This document shows, in pieces, positions 23,001 to 30,233 of a stretch of 64,000 bases of DNA (position 1 is its first letter; every line of letters starts with the position of its first letter). The position numbers and the translations under genes are program-made. Below the pieces are notes generated by a model, which was not told where the DNA came from, did no database searches, and worked only from the letters and a program-made list of their open reading frames with translations. Source of the DNA: Escarpia spicata (lineage: Eukaryota; Annelida; Polychaeta; Sabellida; Siboglinidae); contig OZ023205.1 in the NCBI GenBank assembly GCA_963995525.1, positions 53,467,505 through 53,531,504 of the forward strand. Reading direction: 5' to 3'.

Positions 23001-24181
23001 TGCCGGAAGCGCTGCGCGCTAAGTTCGCCGAAATGCAGCCCGTGTTCAAGAACGTCGATATCACGCGCGACGATCTCAGCCCGTTCATGCGCCGCTACGC
23101 CGAGTCGCACGATCTACTCACCCGACCTCAACGGACGCTCGTCGGTAGCTACTTCGGCACGGCGATCGTGCTCGCCACGCCCCTCCTACGCTGGTATCTG
23201 GAGCACGGGCTCGTCGTCGCGCGCATCTACCAGGTGATCGAGTACACGCCGATCGCCTGCTTTCGCCTTTTCGGCGACACGGTGTCGACGGCGCGACGCG
23301 AGGGCTACGTCGACCCCGACAAAGCGATCATCGCCGACACCTTTAAACTACACGGCAACAGTTCGTACGGGAAGACGATTACCCGCGTCGATCGGCACCG
23401 GGATATCAAGTACGCTACGCCGGTAGGCGCCTCGCAACTCGTCAACAACCGTCGCTTCCGGCAACTCGACGTCGCCGTCGACGACGAGCTGTACGAGGTG
23501 GCGCTGAATAAGCGCACCGTCGTCTACGGCCTGCCGATTCAAATCGGTTATTTCGTGTATCAATACGCGAAATTACGAATGCTCGAATTTTATTACGACT
23601 TCGTCGACGCCTACATTCCACGCCCGCTCTTCCAGTACTGCGCTATGGACACCGACTCGGCGTACATAGCCCTCGCGGGTCACGACATCGACGCGCTCGT
23701 ACCGGAAGCGCTGCGCGAACACTACTTCCGGAATCGGTCGCTCTGGTTTCCGGCCGAATGTTGCAACGCGCACGTGGACGCGTACGTACGGCGCCGCGTC
23801 GCCGGACTGACGTGGGAGGGTGGGGACTGCTGCTGCGCGCGCCGTCTTCTATTCGATCGTCGAACGCCGGGTCTCTTCAAAGAAGAGTGGCGCGGCGACG
23901 GAATCGTGGCGCTGTGCAGTAAGACGTACTACTGCTTCGGCGGCGACAACGGCGCGAAGTACAGCACGAAGGGATTGAGCAAACGTCAGAACGATATCGA
24001 CGAGCACGCCTTCCTTGCCGTACTGCGCGACCGACGCAGGGGCGACTGTTGGAACCGCGGCTTCCAGGTGAAAAACTCGTCCGTGTTGACGTACGTTCAA
24101 GAGCGCGCGGCGTTGAGCTATTTCTACGCTAAACGCCGCGTGCTCGACGACGGCGTCACCACGGCAACGATACTCGTCTAA
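20089..24181 (+). pseudogene. POLB: Protein-primed family B DNA polymerase, interrupted
   Basis: Replicative polymerase of the element. From ATG 20089, two tandem C2H2 fingers start the protein (CPKCGTYF near 20118, CPKCGVTYS near 20215); they lie in different frames, so a one-base shift falls between about 20180 and 20210. An OTU-like segment follows (DDHLCLFRCI near 20870 and ENHFSYI near 21140), then a third finger. Exonuclease motifs are FDFECYF (21389-21409) and FNSGKYDLN (about 21754-21780). Polymerase motifs are YDANGLYLSAI (motif A, 22463), KLHGNSSYGK (motif B, 23344), MDTDSAY (motif C, 23645) and KTYYCFG. A VDGWC...FHGCYFHGC insertion typical of this family is at 22677-22742. An in-frame TAG at 21980-21982 separates exonuclease and polymerase halves; the frame continues unchanged beyond it. 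Combined length, about 1360 codons, suits Polinton polymerases. All catalytic aspartates remain. Confidence 0.93.
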
Positions 24182-24275
24182 CTCGTATAACTCGTCTAAC
24201 TCGCCTAACCTACCATAGGTGTGGGGAGCCGCCTAGGGGTAGGGTTCTGTATGTATGTATGTAGGTAGGTAGGGT

Positions 24276-24314
24276 AATAAAAACACAATTGCGTACATTT
24301 CATCGTTTTTTATT
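24276..24314. terminator. Facing polyadenylation signals between convergent gene convoys
   Basis: AATAAA on the plus strand at 24276-24281 (polymerase) and AATAAA on the minus strand at 24309-24314 (protease end) lie 27 bp apart. They mark the meeting point of the rightward and leftward genes. Confidence 0.65.
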
Positions 24315-24374
24315 ACTATACACGTAAAAGCGAAGCGTTAATGCAATGGCTTTAGCCAATCGAATACGAGAGAG

Positions 24375-24779
24375 TCATTGTCCACCCGATTGGTGCCAAA
24401 TAGGTTCTGGCATGCCGCGACATCGGAGGAGTAGGTAGGCGACGCAATATTGTCCGCACACGTTAGAGACGACGCTCTGCAATCGCTTGTCGTTGTACGT
24501 CCACGCATCGCCGCAGTGTCGGTGCAGGAAGGCGCGGAAGTCGGTGTGCAGCGGCGGCAGACCGTACGAATCGAAGTACTCGCCGACGCCTCGCCGGTCG
24601 ACGTAGACGGCCACCCAGTGCTCCCCCGGTTCGCCGCCGTCGTCGGTATTGCACACGAAGGCCATCGGGTAAGTGGTGGTGGCGGTGGTAAGTAGCGCGT
24701 CTTTAGGCACGACGCCGACGACGATGCGTTTAGCGTACGCGTCGAGTTCGAGGCGACGCAGCAGTTGGAACGTATCCAT
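24375..24779 (-). CDS. PRO: Adenain-like maturation cysteine protease
   Basis: 134 residues from ATG 24779, uninterrupted. The fold signature is that of adenovirus-type/Ulp1-related proteases that process virion proteins: GEHWVAVYVD with His54, EYFDSYG with Asp70, LQS with Gln101 and SNVCGQYCVAYL with Cys108. The His54 position and the seven-residue spacing between Gln and Cys agree with adenain. It is shorter than adenain (about 200 residues) at the C-terminus, like many Polinton proteases. It is the last leftward gene and ends near the facing polyadenylation signals. All catalytic residues are present, so this copy looks functional. Confidence 0.88.
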   Translation of the reverse strand: MDTFQLLRRLELDAYAKRIVVGVVPKDALLTTATTTYPMAFVCNTDDGGEPGEHWVAVYVDRRGVGEYFDSYGLPPLHTDFRAFLHRHCGDAWTYNDKRLQSVVSNVCGQYCVAYLLLRCRGMPEPIWHQSGGQ

Positions 24780-24781
24780 GG

Positions 24782-25140
24782 TTACGACGTACAGTCGTAT
24801 AGGACGTTCCGTGTCCGATCGATCTCCATCACCGTCTCGAATTCCGCGTACACGACGACGTTCACCGGTCGGGTAGCGGCGTCGAGAACTGCATTTCAGC
24901 GCCCACGCTCCCCTGACGCACGACGTTGAAATGGTCCCCGTCGCAACAGTCGGGGGTCAGGTCGAAAGCGAAGACGGTGTAGCCGGCTTCGAAGTCCGAG
25001 CGCGATATGTCGTTCCCCTCATCCTAGCCCGCCTTTCCGGTGGCCTCGAAGAGATTCATGTAGCTTCGTATGCACCGGTGGTGCGGGAAGTCCGGCTGCA
25101 GCGGCTTGCTCGGCACCTGACGTCCGTCGACGGTGAGCGC
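24782..25140 (-). pseudogene. C-terminal remnant of the major (hexon-like) capsid protein
   Basis: The minus strand from about 25140 to 24782 encodes the conserved C-terminal third of the Polinton protein related to C. elegans F54H12.2, which I take to be the double-jelly-roll major capsid protein. Landmarks are PSKPLQPDFP, RSYMNLF, EGNDISRSDFEAGYTVFAFDLTP, and VVVYAEFE with IDRTRN near the end. The N-terminal two thirds are missing: the remnant starts abruptly in frame with a different gene (see 25024-25308). Two further breaks are visible, a TAG at about 25024-25026 and a one-base frame change near 24870. The capsid role rests on family recognition, not on structure. Confidence 0.65.
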
Positions 25141-25308
25141 GCGTTTTCCCAACGCCATGGCGCCTCTCTTAAAAAGCGGCACGACGCTTCGAAACAGGCT
25201 CCCGAAGATATTACCCAGACCGTGTCCTCGTTGACCCCGACCGCCGACGAAGACCGGCAGTTGACCGCCGACCTGTTGAACGTAGTAGTCCTCGTACGGG
25301 TTCGGCAT
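25024..25308 (-). CDS. Fusion ORF: pX-like virion peptide joined to the capsid remnant
   Basis: From ATG 25308 the first 55 or so residues are a Gly-rich, basic, amphipathic peptide (QLPVFVGGRGQRGHGLG, then a LFRSVVPLFKRGA-type helix and ALGKRAL). This resembles the small adenovirus-pX/pVI-like virion protein commonly encoded in Polintons next to the capsid gene. Near 25130-25141 the sequence switches without a frame break into the capsid C-terminus and stops at the TAG at about 25024. The simplest reading is an internal deletion that removed the end of this gene and the start of the next, fusing them. It lies 6 bp from the penton-like gene upstream. Confidence 0.6.
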   Translation of the reverse strand: MPNPYEDYYVQQVGGQLPVFVGGRGQRGHGLGNIFGSLFRSVVPLFKRGAMALGKRALTVDGRQVPSKPLQPDFPHHRCIRSYMNLFEATGKAG

Positions 25309-25313
25309 GGTGG

Positions 25314-26180
25314 TTAAAACAATCTCGATTTACAGCGTCTGATGTGAAGTGTCGCCACTAGCTTCCCCCGCTCGAATGGTATCGGTTGACCGCAATCGTC
25401 CCTTATATCGACCTCGATCGTATCGAATTGATGCCGCAGCAGCTTCACGTATTGGACGCGGTCGAACGTTTCCGAAATAATGCTACCGTTCGTACCTAAG
25501 ACGGCGATGTTTCGAAGGAGCGGCGCGTACACGTCGCCGACGACGCGCGATTCCACGAGATCCGTGTACACGTACAGGGTGTCGACCCCCGCCTTCATAT
25601 CCACCGTATTGCGACCTTCGTACGCGAACGTGTACGCGGCGGGGCTGGTCTCGACAACGACGACTTCCGGTTCGGGGCCCATCATCGGAGGACTTACGAT
25701 AACGTTCTTATGGAAACCTAGCAAGCTCTTCAGACGGCTCGTATCGGGTAGGGTAAAGGCGACACCCGCCGACATACGCAGCGTGATTCGGTTAGAGACG
25801 CCACTGTACTCTAGACGCACCTTGACCTTATCGCTGCACAATTTCATTAGCGCCTCGTTGAGCTCGCGCAGTAGCACGTAAACGTTGTTGTAGAAACCGT
25901 GAGTAATCGTACCCTGCCGGTATATCCCGATACCGTCCATGGTCGTGAAAAGACCCATCTCACCTCGTGGCGCCGACAGGTAGAAGGTAGCGTCCGCCTC
26001 TCTCACGTTGTACCACGTGTGCGGGTACTGTAGCGTCACCAGTCCGCATTCCCATTCTCCACCAGGCAGGTCAAAACGTCGCGGCAGCGTCGTGATGTAG
26101 TGCGTCAACGTATTTTCGGGGTGCCGCTTCATAGACGCGTTGCTCGGTAGCGTCAGGTAAAAGTCAGACGATACCGCCAT
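25314..26180 (-). CDS. Penton-like minor capsid protein
   Basis: 288 residues, uninterrupted from ATG 26180. It shows the conserved N-terminal signature of Polinton minor capsid proteins: FYLTLPSNASM (residues 7-17), then a PENTLTHYITTLP stretch, and WECGLVTLQYPHTWYNV around residue 43-59. The C-terminus has RGKLVATLHIRR. The family is predicted to form single-jelly-roll pentameric vertices, while a separate major protein forms the facets; that partner gene is largely deleted here. The start overlaps the 3' end of the upstream membrane-protein gene by 17 bp, and no TATA box precedes it, so it may share a transcript with that gene. Confidence 0.75.
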   Translation of the reverse strand: MAVSSDFYLTLPSNASMKRHPENTLTHYITTLPRRFDLPGGEWECGLVTLQYPHTWYNVREADATFYLSAPRGEMGLFTTMDGIGIYRQGTITHGFYNNVYVLLRELNEALMKLCSDKVKVRLEYSGVSNRITLRMSAGVAFTLPDTSRLKSLLGFHKNVIVSPPMMGPEPEVVVVETSPAAYTFAYEGRNTVDMKAGVDTLYVYTDLVESRVVGDVYAPLLRNIAVLGTNGSIISETFDRVQYVKLLRHQFDTIEVDIRDDCGQPIPFERGKLVATLHIRRCKSRLF

Positions 26181-26562
26181 CGTCTCGTCGTCGTCGACCG
26201 CCGCTCATAGACGGACTCGGGAGCAGATCACCGAGACAGCTGCTCAACAGCGCCGTCCACAGATTTGAGTCGCCTTGACCCCGCGTTAGATTGTATATAC
26301 TAACGGCGATGACGAAGTATAGGACGATGACCTGACAGAGGAATACGATTTCGGCCTTTGGGCATTCGTTACCGCAGAGCCGCCATGGATCGGGTTCGTG
26401 GACGGTGGAGTCGTCGGCGTTCTCGACGGCGTCGACGGAGTCCTCGTTGGTAGTCTTCGTCGGCTTCTCTGAACCGGTAGCGGCGTCGACGGAGTCCTCT
26501 TTGGTAGTCTTCTTCTTCGGCTGCTGCTCGTCCCTCGCCGCCGCCTCGTCGATCATCATCAT
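26164..26562 (-). CDS. Small single-pass membrane protein
   Basis: 132 residues from ATG 26562. The N-terminal 60 residues are hydrophilic and contain a tandem duplication of a KTT-x-EDSVDA unit (residues 18-26 and 36-45). One transmembrane helix follows (about residues 72-92, VFLCQVIVLYFVIAVSIY), then the conserved-looking NLTRGQGDSNLWTALLSSCLG block. Similar short membrane proteins with that block recur in animal Polintons; function is unknown, possibly virion or exit related. A TATA box lies 35 bp before the start. Confidence 0.7.
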   Translation of the reverse strand: MMMIDEAAARDEQQPKKKTTKEDSVDAATGSEKPTKTTNEDSVDAVENADDSTVHEPDPWRLCGNECPKAEIVFLCQVIVLYFVIAVSIYNLTRGQGDSNLWTALLSSCLGDLLPSPSMSGGRRRRDDGGIV

Positions 26563-26596
26563 CGCGCCACTGCGGTCTGCGGCTACAGCAGGGCCC

Positions 26597-26602
26597 CTTA
26601 TA
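26597..26602 (-). promoter_or_regulatory. TATA box of the membrane-protein gene
   Basis: TATAAG on the minus strand, 35 bp upstream of ATG 26562. Confidence 0.55.
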
Positions 26603-26686
26603 CGGGAGGAGCGACGTTCCCCTGCATAAACACGACTCGTGCAGTCGCCAGCATTCCTCGTGACGCGTCAAACGCATGACGCGCTA

Positions 26687-27798
26687 TTATAGGTCCACGA
26701 GCGCCGCGGCGTCGATCCAACTATTGAAGGAGGCCGGGTAACCGCTCAATTTTACGAGCGCCTCCGACCCGCCGCCGCGACGACGACTCCGCTGCAGAAC
26801 CTCCTCCACTCTATATAGTTTGTCCTTCGGAACGACTACGCGTTGTACTTCCTGTTCGTAGAAGGCGCCCTCTACCGGTGTCCCGGCGTCGTCCTTCAGG
26901 CGATAAACGGGCGGTTCGGATGGATGCACCTCTACGACGGTGAAGAGCTCCTCGCTCCAGTTAGGCATGTATCCTTTTTTGAATTGACCCCTCGTCTTAC
27001 TGATACGCACGCGATCTCCTTCGCGAAGTTTCGTTTTTTTCTCCCTACGGCCGCCGCCGCCGTACAGGCGTTGCCATACGTCCTCCTGATTCGTCGCGTC
27101 GACGCTCGCCGGCGTCCTACCGATGCTTCGATGATAGGCGTTGTTGTACGAATGCACGAAATCCGGTAACGCCTCTACGTAGCGCAGCGTCTCGTGTTTC
27201 GTAAAATAACGCCACATGCACGTTTTCAAAGTCCTATTGAATCGTTCCACGACGCTCGCTTTAGTCTCCTCGTTATGCGTCACGAAATGATGAACGCCGT
27301 GACTCTTTAGGAACGTTTGCAGGGGTCGGTTCAGAAACTCGGTCCCCTTATCGGTCTGCAGCGCGTTCGGCGGCGCGTCGTTCAGCAGACGCGCGAAGGC
27401 CGCGATGAGCGACGCGCCGGACTTACTCTTCAATGGAACGCACCACGCCCGCTTCGAAAACACGTCGATGACCGTCAATAGAAATGTTATACCGTCGTTG
27501 TGTTTTTTAACCTAGTCAGATCGACCAGATCGGCTTGCCACTGCTGCTTTTGACCGCCCACGATGACGCAACGTCGTTTGAAACGTCTTTTAACCGGTTT
27601 ATGTAGAGTATAAGCGTAATGCGCCGCTAGCCACCTCTCGACATCCGGTCGTCGTCGTCCCCCCTTTGACGCCAGGTGCAACGCGTCGACGCCTCCGTAA
27701 CTGCCCGCCCGTTTCGGATCGAAGTAGAGTTCATTCAGTTCGTCGTCGTTTCGTTGTCGAAGGTTTCGTTTTGGACGACGACTCCACCCGGACACCAT
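26687..27798 (-). pseudogene. INT: Retroviral-type (DDE) integrase with C-terminal chromodomain, frameshifted
   Basis: Inserts the element into host DNA. The first part (27798-27487) has a Polinton-type N-terminus (FDPKRAGSYGGVDAL), a basic segment and WQADLVDLTRL with the first catalytic Asp. The second part (27478-26687) continues with IDVFSKRAW, the second Asp in QTDKGTEF, and the Glu about 34 residues later in VVERFNRTLK. It ends with an SH3-like region (GDRVRISK) and a chromodomain (YRVEEVLQ, WIDAA). The two parts lie in different frames, with the change at an A-run around 27505-27510. The start is best placed at ATG 27798, because the TATA box at 27836 is too close to the ATG at 27822. 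The chromodomain could bias insertion towards marked chromatin. Confidence 0.92.
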
Positions 27799-27923
27799 GA
27801 CGACGACGACGACGACGACCATTGAACGACGAATATTATATAGAGAGCGATAACCGTGATGACGATGAGACCGACGACGGCGACCGTTCGTTGTATCGGC
27901 GGCATCGTCACATCGATTCCCAC
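27735..27923 (-). CDS. Tiny overlapping membrane-anchored ORF
   Basis: 62 residues from ATG 27923 (or 56 from ATG 27905), with one strong hydrophobic helix (VAVVGLIVITVIALYIIFVV), then a Ser run, and NETF and NETT sequons near the end. It overlaps the 5' end of the integrase gene in another frame, and its start overlaps the stop of the 53-residue ORF at 27908-28069. Such tight packing fits viral-type gene layout. I know no homologue; chance is possible. Confidence 0.35.
   Translation of the reverse strand: MGIDVTMPPIQRTVAVVGLIVITVIALYIIFVVQWSSSSSSSWCPGGVVVQNETFDNETTTN
27836..27842 (-). promoter_or_regulatory. TATA box of the integrase gene
   Basis: TATATAA on the minus strand, 38 bp upstream of ATG 27798. 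Confidence 0.55.
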
Positions 27924-28069
27924 GCGTCCAACGCTCTCTTTCTAGAACGTCGTCGTCGCACCGCCTTCCCCGCTAAACTGACCGCCGCCGACCCCTCCTC
28001 CTCTTCTCTTGACCGCCGTCGCCGTCGCTCCATGTACTCCCGATAGCGCGGGTTGCCGACGAACTCCAT
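27908..28069 (-). CDS. Tiny basic ORF (53 residues)
   Basis: Runs from ATG 28069 (MEFVGNPRYREYMERRRRR) to a TGA at 27908-27910. It is rich in Arg and Glu with a second basic cluster (VRRRRSRKRALDAW), so a nucleic-acid-binding or core-packing role is conceivable. The stop overlaps the start region of the next ORF (27923). The position between two conserved genes, without other content, supports it modestly. Confidence 0.4.
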   Translation of the reverse strand: MEFVGNPRYREYMERRRRRSREEEEGSAAVSLAGKAVRRRRSRKRALDAWESM

Positions 28070-28123
28070 AGTTCATTCATTCATACCCTTCATACTCAAC
28101 CCGAAAGCGCGCCATCCTAGGGG

Positions 28124-28627
28124 CTACGTCGTCTTCGTTCTCGTTCGCATGAGATCGTTCACTAGATCGACCATGTTACTCCCCGCGATCGTTTTACCGT
28201 CGTACACGAATTCGCCGCGGACGTTCCATCGACAAAACGGATCGGCTTTCATTTTCGCGATAAGTAGACTCGCCTTCCCTTTCAGCGTTTTCGGCATGCT
28301 GGCTACGATTTCGCGCTCTACGGCCTCCGACGATGGCGCCGCCGTGGGCTGTGGTATCTCGCCGCCGTCGGCGTTGACCATCGACACGCGTACCGGTTGC
28401 GCCGTTCGAGCCGCCTCTATAGTGTTGTAGCGACTCAGCAGTTGATTGTACGACACCACCTTATCGCGTTCGGATAAATCCGATTGCTCTAGAATATCTT
28501 TCATGTCGCTGTCCAGGCTACTCAGTACACGTGATCGGGGCGTGCTGCTCGACGGCGGCTGCTGTGGTTGAAGGAGACTTTCCACCAATCGCGGGTCGAC
28601 CAACGCCATCTTCTTCGCGTACTGCAT
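28124..28627 (-). CDS. Conserved Polinton protein of unknown function (167 aa)
   Basis: Uninterrupted from ATG 28627. It begins MQYAKKMALVDPRLVESL, has a low-complexity Pro/Ser spacer, a DMKDILEQSDLSERDKVVSYNQLL helix-rich segment (about residues 41-64), and a C-terminal module with KMKADPFCRWNVRGEFVYDG and GSNMVDLVNDLMR. I recognise this layout from other Polintons, where it is uncharacterised. It starts 3 bp after the stop of the upstream gene, without its own TATA box, so the pair may be co-transcribed. A virion-associated role is likely from position but not shown. Confidence 0.65.
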   Translation of the reverse strand: MQYAKKMALVDPRLVESLLQPQQPPSSSTPRSRVLSSLDSDMKDILEQSDLSERDKVVSYNQLLSRYNTIEAARTAQPVRVSMVNADGGEIPQPTAAPSSEAVEREIVASMPKTLKGKASLLIAKMKADPFCRWNVRGEFVYDGKTIAGSNMVDLVNDLMRTRTKTT

Positions 28628-28630
28628 CGA

Positions 28631-29041
28631 TTAACCCCCGATGATCTGTTTGAGTAGTGGCAGGAGAACGGTGCTCGCTAACGGCGCTAGCAGGGCCGTC
28701 AGAAAACCACCCGCCCCCGTTTGCAAGATGGCTCGCTTCCGCTTCACCGGAATTCGTTTGTTGACCAGGTCACGCAGGTGATCTCTGTATTTCGTCAACA
28801 CGCGTTTCTGCTTCGGCGACACCTTCACGTTCCCTCTCAGAATATTGTACGCGCAATCGCATAGACTACATATGAGACAGACCTCCGAGTGGGCGAGAAC
28901 GGCTTTTCGCAGATCGATGTTCCGCTTATGTCTATCCATCAACTGCAGGGCGAAAATGTGTCTCTTCAGGCGTTGCTCCGAAACCGTCGTCGCCGTCTTC
29001 GGTCGTCGCTTCGCCGCTACCACCGCGCGTCTTCCCGTCAT
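28631..29041 (-). CDS. Conserved Polinton protein with hydrophobic C-terminus (136 aa)
   Basis: Uninterrupted from ATG 29041. It has a basic N-terminus (RRAVVAAKRRPK), a helical centre with SLCDCAYNILRGNVKVSPKQKR, then a Lys/Arg stretch (NKRIPVKRKRAILQ) and a terminal hydrophobic segment GGFLTALLAPLASTVLLPLL. This order recurs in uncharacterised animal Polinton proteins. The hydrophobic tail suggests membrane or capsid-interior contact. A TATA box sits 36 bp upstream, overlapping the stop codon of the ATPase gene. Confidence 0.65.
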   Translation of the reverse strand: MTGRRAVVAAKRRPKTATTVSEQRLKRHIFALQLMDRHKRNIDLRKAVLAHSEVCLICSLCDCAYNILRGNVKVSPKQKRVLTKYRDHLRDLVNKRIPVKRKRAILQTGAGGFLTALLAPLASTVLLPLLKQIIGG

Positions 29042-29076
29042 ACCGACTAATGTGTACGCGGCGACGTCCCTCTCTA

Positions 29077-29082
29077 CTTATA
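29077..29082 (-). promoter_or_regulatory. TATA box of the 136-residue gene
   Basis: TATAAG on the minus strand, 36 bp before ATG 29041 and overlapping the ATPase stop codon at 29078-29080. Confidence 0.55.
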
Positions 29083-29706
29083 GTTGACCACCCTTCCGTA
29101 CGTAGACGTACTGAAGGGAGTCGTCCGGAAATATACACGTACGCAGGCGCATGTACTCTTCCGTTTCCTGTTTCAGATCGACGAAGAGATAGCTGTACGC
29201 CGTCGACGTCGCGTCTTTGAAAGACTCTATCATGTACTTGACCTCTCTCGGATACATCTGTTTCGCTAGGTGACCTACTTGACCAGCGTCTCGGGGGTTC
29301 TTAAATAGCGCTAAGTATTGGGCGTTCAGGCTGATTGTGCGGTTTTCTTTCCCTTTCGGAAACATGTTCTGTCGGAGTTGTACGACCGACGTATTACAAT
29401 GATGATTTTTTTAGTAAATAGCGCCGTCACCCCGCTATCGGCTTCCTCCATGAGGTCGTCGAGTACTAAAAGCGTCCTCTTTTTACCGTCTAAATGCGTC
29501 GTAGTCGGCAGGCCGTCTACGAACTCTATTTCCGGAGACATAGACGCGTAGGCGGTCTGCCACTGCCCGTAACACCACAGGATTTTTTGGGGCGCCGGAT
29601 CGATCATAGCGCGTCGTATCAGACGGTCGACGAACGTCGTCTTACCGCATCCCGTAGGCCCTGATACTATACACGTAAACGGATGCTTCAACAACGGTCC
29701 GCCCAT
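29078..29706 (-). pseudogene. ATP: FtsK/HerA-type genome-packaging ATPase, frameshifted
   Basis: Packages element DNA into capsids in the virus-like model. Starting at ATG 29706 (MGGPLLKHPFTCIV), it has Walker A SGPTGCGKTTF (about residue 13-23) and Walker B RTLLVLDDLM. After the A7 run at about 29407-29413 the matching frame changes: the next conserved segment (HHCNTSVVQLRQNMFPKGKE) and the C-terminal half (RTISLNAQYLALFKNPRD, QMYPREVKYM, YLFVDLKQ) lie in a second frame down to the stop at 29078. The total length, about 210 codons, is normal for the family. Both motif residues are intact; only the homopolymer break separates the halves. Confidence 0.9.
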
Positions 29707-29734
29707 TTTCACGACTGATACTGGCTGAGGTTTT

Positions 29735-30187
29735 TTACGCGTCTTTATAAACGTCGCGCACCTCCATCAACAGTTTACCGAGCTTGTTCTCTCCCGCAAC
29801 GTCCCCAATCCTGGTACCCCAGAAACCCTCCCTACTCGGTACCCACTCCACCAATTCGGCGTCCCCGGTGGCCAACAGATCGGCCTTCAACTCCCCGCCG
29901 AACTTACTCATCAACAGGCCCTTCATACAAGCGACCCTAACGACGTTCCATTCGGTTCCCGTTCTCTTTTTTCGAATACCGTAACTGAGTCGTTTCGCTA
30001 CGTAGGGCGATCGCGCACTTTTGATACACGCGGCGCATGCGAGGTCTTCGTTGAACATCGCTTTCCTATACTGATAGGCGTGCTCGACGGATCGGAAGAC
30101 CCGACCGTACGCCGTCAATCGGCACCTGTACATATTCGACAAGAAGGAGCGCGAGCCGCCAAACTTTATAGGTTCCGACGACAACAT
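29735..30187 (-). CDS. NADAR-domain protein (YbiA-like N-glycosidase fold)
   Basis: 150 residues, uninterrupted from ATG 30187. The whole protein is one NADAR domain: FLSNMY at residues 15-20, FRSVEHAYQYRKAMF (31-45), KSARSPYVAKRL, LLATGDAELVEW, EGFWGTR and a closing GENKLGKLLMEVR. Known members cleave N-glycosidic bonds; some act on riboflavin intermediates, and others remove ADP-ribose from guanine in nucleic acids and serve as antitoxins to DarT-type enzymes. In this element a role in reversing host ADP-ribosylation of its DNA, or other nucleotide handling, is inference. It is the outermost leftward gene, has a clear TATA box, and ends 29 bp before the ATPase start. It stays intact while essential neighbours are broken. 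Confidence 0.85.
   Translation of the reverse strand: MLSSEPIKFGGSRSFLSNMYRCRLTAYGRVFRSVEHAYQYRKAMFNEDLACAACIKSARSPYVAKRLSYGIRKKRTGTEWNVVRVACMKGLLMSKFGGELKADLLATGDAELVEWVPSREGFWGTRIGDVAGENKLGKLLMEVRDVYKDA
29743..29749 (-). promoter_or_regulatory. TATA box of the ATPase gene
   Basis: TATAAAG on the minus strand, 37 bp before ATG 29706, lying inside the 3' end of the NADAR coding region. Confidence 0.6.
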
Positions 30188-30218
30188 GACTACTACCGAT
30201 AAACCGCTACCGACACCG

Positions 30219-30226
30219 CTTATATA
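30219..30226 (-). promoter_or_regulatory. TATA box of the NADAR gene
   Basis: TATATAAG on the minus strand, 32 bp before ATG 30187. Confidence 0.65.
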
Positions 30227-30233
30227 GTCACCG

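Noticed and set aside
21129..23563. Several 60-150 residue frames antisense or out of frame to the polymerase
   Set aside because: They are shadows of a GC-rich coding region with clear polymerase motifs in the other frame.
27822..28046. 74-residue plus-strand frame (Asp/Arg-rich)
   Set aside because: Antisense to the small ORFs and in repetitive GAC codon context, without TATA box or family resemblance.
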